This document shows positions 6,136 through 12,245 of a stretch of 12,245 nucleotides of DNA, piece by piece. Within the stretch, counting starts at the first letter, position 1. Each line of letters opens with the position of its first letter. A program made the translations under genes and the position numbers. The notes under the pieces are model-generated. The model saw nothing but the letters and a program-made list of their open reading frames with translations. It did not search any database and had not been told where the DNA came from. The DNA comes from Bacteroidota bacterium (lineage in GTDB: Bacteria; Bacteroidota; Ignavibacteria; UBA10030; UBA8401): NCBI GenBank assembly GCA_003456055.1, contig DMPG01000180.1, positions 11,465 through 23,709 of the forward strand, read 5' to 3'.

Positions 6136-7152
6136 ATGAAAAACATTCTAATCACTGGCGGTGCCGGTTTTATTGGCAGCAATTTTATCCAATTAATGTT
6201 GAACAAACATTCCAATTATAAAATTGTCAATTTTGATTTCCTTACGTATGCCGGGAATCTTGAAAATCTTACAAACATTGAGCATAGTTCGAATTATGTG
6301 TTCATAAAAGGTGATATTTGCAATAAGGAACATGTAAAGAAAGCATTTCGGGAGCATTCGATCGATGCCGTTGTTCATTTCGCAGCAGAATCGCATGTTG
6401 ATAGGAGTATAACCGGTCCGGCGGTATTCGTGCAGACAAATGTTGTAGGAACCCAAGTTTTACTGGATGTTTCACGCGAGATTGGAGTAGAGAGATTTCT
6501 TCACGTCTCAACAGATGAAGTTTACGGATCGCTGGGAACGACAGGATATTTTACTGAAGAAACATCGATCCATCCGAATAGCCCTTACTCAGCGAGCAAA
6601 GCATCATCCGATATGCTGGTATTGGCATATCAACATACATTCGGATTTCCGGGAGTTGTTACCCGTTGTTCCAATAATTACGGACCGTATCAATTTCCCG
6701 AAAAATTAATTCCGTTGTTGATTGCAAATGCGTTGAATGATAAATCAATTCCCGTGTATGGTGATGGAACAAATGTACGTGATTGGCTGTATGTGGAGGA
6801 TCATTGTTCAGCACTGGATGTTGTGCTTCACAATGGAAAGATTGGTGATGTATACAATATTGGCGGAAACAATGAATGGAAAAATATTGATATTGTAAAA
6901 TTGGTATTGAAGGAAATTGGCAAACCGGAATCACTCATAACCTATGTTAAAGACCGTCCTGGACATGACAAACGATACGCAATTGATGCTTCAAAAATAA
7001 AAAATGAACTTGGCTGGGAGCCTGCATATCAGTTTGAGAATGGGATCAAAAAGACTGTTCAGTGGTATCTGCAGAATAAACAATGGTGGGAGAGAATTAT
7101 CAGCGGTGAATACAAAAAATATTATGAATCACAATATTCTAATCGGACATAA
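6136..7152 (+). CDS. rfbB: dTDP-glucose 4,6-dehydratase
   Basis: This 338-residue short-chain dehydrogenase/reductase of the extended type converts dTDP-glucose to dTDP-4-keto-6-deoxyglucose in the cytoplasm, the entry to dTDP-L-rhamnose and other deoxysugars. The NAD site GGAGFIG is at 8-14. FLTYAGNLENL (35-45) and HFAAESHVDRS (81-91) are typical for RfbB. The catalytic triad STDEVYG (125-131, with Thr126, Asp127 and Glu128) and YSASK (151-155) are intact. CSNNYGPYQFPEKLIPL (178-194) contacts the nucleotide sugar, and RDWLYVEDH and DRPGHDKRYAID follow. Length is normal. The start has no Shine-Dalgarno sequence and sits in A/T-rich sequence. It is the first gene of the polysaccharide group; the partner genes rfbA, rfbC and rfbD are not in the window. 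The next gene starts 6 bases after the stop. Confidence 0.96.
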   Translation: MKNILITGGAGFIGSNFIQLMLNKHSNYKIVNFDFLTYAGNLENLTNIEHSSNYVFIKGDICNKEHVKKAFREHSIDAVVHFAAESHVDRSITGPAVFVQTNVVGTQVLLDVSREIGVERFLHVSTDEVYGSLGTTGYFTEETSIHPNSPYSASKASSDMLVLAYQHTFGFPGVVTRCSNNYGPYQFPEKLIPLLIANALNDKSIPVYGDGTNVRDWLYVEDHCSALDVVLHNGKIGDVYNIGGNNEWKNIDIVKLVLKEIGKPESLITYVKDRPGHDKRYAIDASKIKNELGWEPAYQFENGIKKTVQWYLQNKQWWERIISGEYKKYYESQYSNRT

Positions 7153-7158
7153 TAAATA

Positions 7159-8766
7159 ATGAATATCAATAAAACATATTTTCTCGTAGTGTTATTGATT
7201 TGTTCTTCAATGACATTGTTCTCTCAGTTGCGAGACCGTGAAGAAGATTCTAAAACTTCAACGCAAAAAACTCAGCAGCCGCAAATCACCGGTTCAATGC
7301 TCTCAGTGATAATGGATGGACCTGTCGATCCGAAGGAATATATTGTTGGACCAGGTGATATCTTTAATGTCAGCATTTGGTCGGCTGTCCCGTTAAATTT
7401 TCAAGTTCCGGTGACACCTGAAGGAAGCGTGATCATTCCTACGGTCAATGAAGTAGCAATAAGCGGATTGACTCTCGAGGCTGCTAAAAAATTGGTGATG
7501 AATGAGATCAAAAAGAAATATTTGTCTGGAAATGCATCATTTACGTTATTCTCTCCGAGAACATTTGTTGTTACAGTCAAAGGGGCCATTAAAGAAGAAG
7601 GGAAACGATATGTCCAGGCAACACAGCGTGTTGATATGGTCGTTAATTTTAGAAAAGATGAACGTGAAGATATCGATACAACCATAGCACAGCGAAATAT
7701 TGTTCTTGAACATAAAGACGGAACACGCCAGTACGTTGACATTGAAAAATATTACGCAACAAAAAGAGCTGAATACAATCCATTATTACGTGATGGAGAT
7801 GTCATCATTATTCCCCAAAAGACTATCAATAGAAGTTTTATTGCGGTATACGGAGCAGTCAATAAACAAGGATCATTTGAATTTGTTGATGGTGACAGTC
7901 TAGTAGGAATGCTTTCGATTGCCCGCGGACTTTCAAAGATTGCTGATAGCGGCAGAGTTGTGATCACTCGGTATATCAATGAAACCACACCTGAATACAT
8001 TAATTTAGATCTTCGTAAAATTATCAGCGGGAGTATGCAGGACATTCTGTTGAAGCGTGGAGATAGAATTGTTGTATATGAACAATATATCCAACAACGT
8101 TCAACGAGCGTGCGTGTAACAGGAGAAGTGATCTATCCCGGTCTATATCCAATTTCAAAAGATTCAACATTTCTCTCTGAAATCATTCGAATTGCTGGTG
8201 GATTGACGCAATATGCGTCACTTAAAAATTCTCAATTGTATCGTCGTTCGGTCAATTCTGCAGATATTGCAATCGAACGACTAGAGAGTGGTCGTGGTGG
8301 AATTACTCCTGATGACAGCGCATACTATTATTTAGAAACCGACATACGGATCAATCGAGAGTTAGTCGTTACAGACTTTACAGAACTGATAGAAAAAAAT
8401 AATGCTTCGAAAGATGTTCTATTGCGCGATGGCGATGAAATTCATATATCTGCCAAGAAAAAGACGGTGTACGTGTTTGGTCAAGTAGTGAATCCGGGAC
8501 ACATTTTATTCTCATCAAATAAAGATGTCGATTATTACATTGCGCTTGCCGGAGGTGTTACCGATGATGCACGGAGTGATATTAAAGTAATTAAAGCAGC
8601 AACACGTCAATGGCTTGATCCGGATAAGACAACAATTGAAGAGGGTGATTATGTCTGGGTTCCCAAAGAACCGTATCGCCCATTTAGTTATTATTTAACG
8701 GTATATAGTCAGGTGTTTGGGATTTTGGCAACTGCTGTAAGCTTGGTTATTTTGGTCACAAGATAA
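7159..8766 (+). CDS. Wza-type polysaccharide export protein with several SLBB domains
   Basis: This 535-residue protein belongs to the outer-membrane polysaccharide export (OPX/Wza) family, which forms the periplasm-spanning channel for surface polysaccharide. Residues 1-22 form a signal peptide (core YFLVVLLICSSMTLFS). Cys15 is not in a proper lipobox because Ile precedes it, so a lipid anchor is unlikely. A Poly_export domain covers about 58-135 (YIVGPGDIFNVSIW at 61-74). SLBB-type beta-grasp domains follow: a divergent one near 136-220, then ones starting at about 227 (FIAVYGAVNKQGSF), 316 (STSVRVTGEVIYPGLY) and 436 (TVYVFGQVVNPGHI), each ending in an AGG- or ARGL-type turn. The C-terminus (about 511-533) is one hydrophobic segment that may span a membrane, where Wza has its amphipathic outer-membrane helix. 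At 535 residues it is longer than E. coli Wza because of the extra SLBB domains. It sits between rfbB and the co-polymerase gene. Confidence 0.92.
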   Translation: MNINKTYFLVVLLICSSMTLFSQLRDREEDSKTSTQKTQQPQITGSMLSVIMDGPVDPKEYIVGPGDIFNVSIWSAVPLNFQVPVTPEGSVIIPTVNEVAISGLTLEAAKKLVMNEIKKKYLSGNASFTLFSPRTFVVTVKGAIKEEGKRYVQATQRVDMVVNFRKDEREDIDTTIAQRNIVLEHKDGTRQYVDIEKYYATKRAEYNPLLRDGDVIIIPQKTINRSFIAVYGAVNKQGSFEFVDGDSLVGMLSIARGLSKIADSGRVVITRYINETTPEYINLDLRKIISGSMQDILLKRGDRIVVYEQYIQQRSTSVRVTGEVIYPGLYPISKDSTFLSEIIRIAGGLTQYASLKNSQLYRRSVNSADIAIERLESGRGGITPDDSAYYYLETDIRINRELVVTDFTELIEKNNASKDVLLRDGDEIHISAKKKTVYVFGQVVNPGHILFSSNKDVDYYIALAGGVTDDARSDIKVIKAATRQWLDPDKTTIEEGDYVWVPKEPYRPFSYYLTVYSQVFGILATAVSLVILVTR

Positions 8767-8839
8767 TTTTAAGAGTAAAAGAATACCTTGTTACGTGTAT
8801 TGAGTTTTTTTATCACACATCCTTTAAGGACCTATATAG

Positions 8840-10015
8840 ATGGTTGACAATATGGAATCTAAAATTCAGCAAAATCCATTTTTTTACTTCTTGGAGGTTA
8901 TCCTAACATGGAAGCGAATGATAATTATAAACGTAATTATTGTAGCGCTTTTTAGTACTGGTGTATTATTTCTGTTTCCAAATTACTATAAGTCTACCGC
9001 TTCAATATTACCACCGAAACAACAGGATATTTTTGGATCTGCTGCTGGGGCATCTTCTCTTTTGCGTGGGTTATCGGGAGGAGGTAAACTTCTCGGGAAC
9101 CTTGGCAAATCTAGCAGTACATATAATTATTTAGCAATACTAAATAGTAGAACTAGCATGGAGGAAGTAATAAAAAAATTTGATTTGATGAATGTATATG
9201 GGCTAAATAAAAAAGATCGGGACAAAGCTGTTAAACAACTTGAAGAAAACATTCTTTTTGAGGTTCAGGATGATGAAAATATTACTCTTGATGTATATGA
9301 CAAAGATCCTCAACGTGCAGCAGATATTGCAAATTATTTTGTTGAATTATTAAATACAACAAGTATCCGACTTAGCACACAAGAGGCAAAAAATAATCGT
9401 GAATTTATTGAAAAACGTCTGGTACAGTGTCGAGAAGATTTACGTAAATCAGAGGATGCGTTGAAGAGTTTTCAAGAAAAGAAAGAAATATTTATTTCTG
9501 AAGATATCAAATCTTCTAGTGTTGCAGCTTATGCCGAACTTTATGCAATGAAAGCAAAAAAGGAAATCGAGATCGGTGTTCTTGAAAAAACTGTTCCTCC
9601 GGAAAATCAATTTTTGCGTCAACTAAAATCTGAATTGTCAGAAATTTCTAAAAAAGTAAGTTCCTTTCCAAAAGCTGGACTCGACGGAGCACGGTTATAT
9701 AGAGAAGTGGTGATTCAATCTAAAGTTCTTGAGTTTTTGTTGCCGGTATATGAACAGGCAAGAATTGATGAGCAAAAAGATGTACCGGTATTGCTTGTCA
9801 TTGATAAAGCTATTCCTGCTGATAGAAAAGCAAAACCACTAAGAGGGATCATCATTATGTTGATTGTTTTTCTCTCTACAACCGTTTGCATCGTTTCTGC
9901 ATTAATATTCCATTCTCTTTATTTAAATAATTACAAAGAAGAACACATCCAAAAATTGAAAATGTGGGTTCACAAAGTAATGAAATTGTATCACATTAAT
10001 ATCAAGGCTTACTAA
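8840..10015 (+). CDS. Wzz-type polysaccharide co-polymerase (chain length determinant), no kinase domain
   Basis: This 391-residue inner-membrane protein has the Wzz/GumC layout. A short cytoplasmic N-terminus is followed by transmembrane helix 1 (about 27-46) and the conserved YYKSTASILPP (49-59). A Gly/Ser/Leu-rich linker (66-92) and the TYNYLAILNSRT stretch (94-105) come next. A large, charged, helical periplasmic region with coiled-coil character (about 180-310) carries AKNNREFIEKRL and YREVVIQSKVLEFLLPVYEQARIDE-type sequence. The Pro-containing AIPADRKAKPLRG (324-336) leads into helix 2 (about 336-360). Only about 30 basic residues follow, so there is no Wzc-like tyrosine kinase domain or Walker A motif. 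It should set polymer length with the Wzy and export proteins. ATG 8840 is favoured over ATG 8852 because AAGGA (8826-8830) lies 9 bases before it. Composition is more AT-rich than in the genes upstream. Confidence 0.9.
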   Translation: MVDNMESKIQQNPFFYFLEVILTWKRMIIINVIIVALFSTGVLFLFPNYYKSTASILPPKQQDIFGSAAGASSLLRGLSGGGKLLGNLGKSSSTYNYLAILNSRTSMEEVIKKFDLMNVYGLNKKDRDKAVKQLEENILFEVQDDENITLDVYDKDPQRAADIANYFVELLNTTSIRLSTQEAKNNREFIEKRLVQCREDLRKSEDALKSFQEKKEIFISEDIKSSSVAAYAELYAMKAKKEIEIGVLEKTVPPENQFLRQLKSELSEISKKVSSFPKAGLDGARLYREVVIQSKVLEFLLPVYEQARIDEQKDVPVLLVIDKAIPADRKAKPLRGIIIMLIVFLSTTVCIVSALIFHSLYLNNYKEEHIQKLKMWVHKVMKLYHINIKAY

Positions 10016-10059
10016 GGTCTAAATGTCTCATCATCCTTTTATTTAATAAATTATTTCAA

Positions 10060-11400
10060 ATGTCCGTACTATTTATAATAGCATTTAGTGTTGTAATAAT
10101 TTTAATGAGTAGGTTTGTTTTTAAATTTTGGTTTAATCCAATCAGTTTTTATTCTCTGATTTGGTGCTTAATATTAACGTTATTCGAACTAAAGCTAATT
10201 GACTATTATTCATTAGAGATTGAAACGTGGACAATTATTATTGTAAGTTGGTTGTTGTTTGTGACTGGTGCAATTACGATATATCTCATATTCCCTTCAG
10301 AAAATCAGAGACTCAATCTTGAATATCATAATCCTTATCCGGTATTAAATCTTGATATTCATCGTTTAAAATTTATTCTTTGGATCTTAAATATAGTATC
10401 ACTGATTGCAGCCCTCTATAATTTGTATCTTGTGACGAAAATAACCGGGGGTTTGCTAAATGCATTTATCATTGGCAATTTATTATATTCGTATCGAGTT
10501 GCCGAAGGGATACCAGGTAGTTTACCCTATATTGGTTCAATAGTATACACCGCAGCGGCATTTGCTGGTGTATATTCTGCAAGAGTGCAAAAAATTTCTT
10601 TAGTAGGGATATTCCCAATTATCAATATTATTATTATTGATTTTGCAATTATGGGCAGAGCTGATATTCTTATTGTAAGCATTTTATCAGCTACAGCATA
10701 TTTTGTTACACCAAAATCATCAAAAAGTAATAAATCCACATCTTCTGTGAGATTTAGAAAAGTATTACTCATTGTTGTGTTATTATCGGTGATTATTGGT
10801 GGGGCTGAATTAATTCGAAGCACACGAAGTGCAAAGGAAGGGTTTCGAGGTTCTACCGGTTCATTAAAAAAGTTGTCATCGAGTGGTATAATAACACCGT
10901 CAATTTATTTGTATTTCAGTTCTAGTATTGGTGTATTGAATCAATATTTCATCCAAAATAAAGAAGATGTGCCAATAGGAAGCAACATGTTTCTTACTTT
11001 GTATAGAATATTTGAGAGATTTGGCGTTGATGTTCATGCAGAAATTTACCAACAATGGTATAAAATTCCTACACCAGTAAATACTGGAACATACTTACGT
11101 GAGCTTCATGGAGATTTTGGAATCCCAGGGATTTTGTTCGGACCATATTTATTAGGTGTGTTTTCTTCATTCTTCTGGTTGAGATTTAAAGAAAATGGTC
11201 GCTTTATAGATCTAAGTTTTATCGCATTTTTCTTTGGAATTATTGGCTTAAGTTTTATCGTAATTGCAACACGATTGGGAGGTTATTTTTTTTTCCCTTT
11301 TATTGCAATTCCAATTAGTATGTTTCTTGATCGCAGAGTAAAATCTCAAAAATTATTTTCAACAGTTGAACAAAAGACAATAAATATATGTGACTCGTGA
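10060..11400 (+). CDS. Oligosaccharide repeat-unit polymerase, Wzy-type
   Basis: This 446-residue protein is almost entirely hydrophobic, with about 10-12 predicted membrane segments by eye, and shows the pattern of the oligosaccharide repeat-unit polymerase family. It would join undecaprenyl-linked repeat units on the periplasmic face of the inner membrane. Supporting marks are the N-terminal FNPISFYSLIW (25-35), a GRADILI segment (199-205), a basic periplasmic stretch RSTRSAKEGFRGS (253-265), and the late NTGTYLRELHGDFGIPG (341-357) before the last membrane segments. Wzy proteins diverge strongly, so the call rests on this layout and on the context between co-polymerase and flippase genes. 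The start ATG has no Shine-Dalgarno sequence and lies 44 bases after the co-polymerase gene. The TGA stop overlaps the next start in GTGA. Base composition is very AT-rich. A run of nine Ts lies at 11286-11294. Confidence 0.85.
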   Translation: MSVLFIIAFSVVIILMSRFVFKFWFNPISFYSLIWCLILTLFELKLIDYYSLEIETWTIIIVSWLLFVTGAITIYLIFPSENQRLNLEYHNPYPVLNLDIHRLKFILWILNIVSLIAALYNLYLVTKITGGLLNAFIIGNLLYSYRVAEGIPGSLPYIGSIVYTAAAFAGVYSARVQKISLVGIFPIINIIIIDFAIMGRADILIVSILSATAYFVTPKSSKSNKSTSSVRFRKVLLIVVLLSVIIGGAELIRSTRSAKEGFRGSTGSLKKLSSSGIITPSIYLYFSSSIGVLNQYFIQNKEDVPIGSNMFLTLYRIFERFGVDVHAEIYQQWYKIPTPVNTGTYLRELHGDFGIPGILFGPYLLGVFSSFFWLRFKENGRFIDLSFIAFFFGIIGLSFIVIATRLGGYFFFPFIAIPISMFLDRRVKSQKLFSTVEQKTINICDS

Positions 11401-12245
11401 GTTTAAAAAATATTTCAAAAAATTTTATTATCCTTTTGTTTGGTAATATAGTTAGTCAAGGAAGAATATTTTATTCGTTTATTAAAATTGCATCCATATT
11501 ACCTACAAATGATTTTGGTGCATTTGCATTTGCTCAATCTATAGCAAATTTTTTAACACGATTTACTGAATTTGGATTGGAAACTATTGCAGTTCGAAGA
11601 GTTACAAAAGATCATCAATCCAACCAACTATTCTGCGATTTATCCACAATTCGATTATTTTTATCGTTAATTGTAATCTCCCCAATTTTACTTTTATTTA
11701 TTTATAAAAATCAAAGTATAGAAACTACAATTATTTTAATTCTTTCACTTTCAATGATTGGGATATCATTTTCAACAGAATGGTATTATCTTGCAATTGA
11801 AAAGATGATCGTTGTTTCAACTATCAGAATAATAAGAGCTTGTGCTTTTTCCATTCCTTTAATACTGTTATTATCAGAAAATCCCACCAGTATTTTCGTT
11901 TCGTGGACTTTTACGGTAAGTTATGTATCAATAAATATTATAGTCCTATATTTATTCACCCAAAACAATAAAATATTATTCTCAAAAATCTCAATTCATA
12001 ATATGTGGTTTTTAGTGAAAGAGAGTTTCCCAATAGGTATGGCAAGTACACTAATGCAAATACCATACTATTTCAACACATTTATCATAGGTATGGTTCT
12101 AACGAAAACCGATGTAGCAAATTATAGCGCTGCATATAGACCCATTCTAGCGATATGGAGTTTTGGAATTATGGCATTGTACAACGCTATTTTTCCCACG
12201 ATGAATATTTATGTTCGCGACGCAAGAATATTTTCTTCTTTTATT
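11397..12245 (+). CDS. Polysaccharide flippase, Wzx-type (partial, cut by the window end)
   Basis: A frame opens with GTG at 11397, overlapping the polymerase stop codon in GTGA, and stays open for 283 codons to the window end. The product is a multi-spanning membrane protein of the MOP/RfbX family, which flips lipid-linked repeat units from the cytoplasmic to the periplasmic face. The N-terminus shows the family pattern: a first hydrophobic segment (ILLFGNIVSQG), then LPTNDFGAFAFAQSIANFL, then RFTEFGLETIAVRRVTKD. Later parts include EWYYLAIEKM, a loop with WFLVKESFPIGMASTLMQIPYYFNT-type sequence in two pieces, and the conserved region VANYSAAYRPI near the right edge. Full-length relatives are usually 400-500 residues, so more than a third is missing. 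The overlap with wzy and their shared low GC suggest the two are one cassette. No Shine-Dalgarno sequence is visible, which fits translational coupling. Confidence 0.9.
   Translation, partial: MSLKNISKNFIILLFGNIVSQGRIFYSFIKIASILPTNDFGAFAFAQSIANFLTRFTEFGLETIAVRRVTKDHQSNQLFCDLSTIRLFLSLIVISPILLLFIYKNQSIETTIILILSLSMIGISFSTEWYYLAIEKMIVVSTIRIIRACAFSIPLILLLSENPTSIFVSWTFTVSYVSINIIVLYLFTQNNKILFSKISIHNMWFLVKESFPIGMASTLMQIPYYFNTFIIGMVLTKTDVANYSAAYRPILAIWSFGIMALYNAIFPTMNIYVRDARIFSSFI

Noticed and set aside
8767..8839. Hairpin with a T-run (8782-8811) and TTGTTA-N17-TATCAC boxes (8788-8816) between the export and co-polymerase genes
   Set aside because: The stem has only 5 A/T-rich pairs around a 10-base loop, and each box matches at 4 of 6 positions. 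In such AT-rich sequence neither is better than chance.
9065..9115. Possible Walker A motif in the co-polymerase Gly-rich stretch (GGGKLLGNLGKSS)
   Set aside because: The spacing does not fit GxxxxGKS because Leu stands where the first Gly should be. It lies in the periplasmic linker, where Gly-rich sequence is common in Wzz/GumC proteins.
10023..10046. Eight-codon frame starting ATG before the polymerase gene
   Set aside because: It is too short, out of frame with the polymerase, has no ribosome-binding site and no attenuator-like structure.
1..12245. Mobile elements, CRISPR array, tRNA or rRNA genes, defence system
   Set aside because: Reading both strands showed no transposase or integrase sequence, no repeat-spacer array, no tRNA-like cloverleaf and no nuclease or toxin-antitoxin pair.

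Overview
The window looks like chromosomal DNA of a moderately AT-rich Gram-negative bacterium of the Bacteroidota/Chlorobi (FCB) group, possibly Ignavibacteria-like. The signs are weak or absent Shine-Dalgarno sequences before many genes, a free-standing GlmU-type pyrophosphorylase domain, a lone LytR_C-domain protein next to rsfS, and outer-membrane polysaccharide export genes. The lineage is inference; no rRNA gene or other firm marker is present. Every supported gene lies on the + strand and coding density is high. The longest gap between genes is 177 bases, and I found no RNA gene, CRISPR array, transposon or integrase.

Region 1 (1-3408) is a housekeeping run. It holds the 3' end of accD (fatty acid synthesis), an arginase, panC (pantothenate synthesis), a GlmU-like nucleotidyltransferase that is only the uridylyltransferase half, and a small secreted protein of unknown function that appears to have its own promoter. 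It ends at a clear Rho-independent terminator (3369-3408).

Region 2 (3416-6044) holds a membrane-anchored LytR_C-domain protein, the ribosomal silencing factor rsfS with a lysine-rich tail, and argS. These are tightly packed (rsfS and argS overlap in TAATG) and are followed by a weak candidate terminator.

Region 3 (6080 to the right edge) is the start of a Wzx/Wzy-dependent surface polysaccharide locus. rfbB makes the dTDP-4-keto-6-deoxyglucose precursor. An SLBB-rich Wza-type protein forms the export channel, and a Wzz-type co-polymerase sets chain length. A polytopic Wzy-type polymerase joins repeat units, and a Wzx-type flippase, cut by the window end, moves lipid-linked units across the inner membrane. 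Wzy and Wzx genes overlap in GTGA. Base composition becomes clearly more AT-rich from the wzz gene onward, as is usual for variable polysaccharide cassettes. Glycosyltransferases and other sugar genes presumably lie to the right of the window.

I did not find a convincingly new system. The items most worth a second look are the small secreted protein, the terminator that ends 7 bases before the next start codon, the arginase among accD and panC, and the composition step inside the polysaccharide locus.
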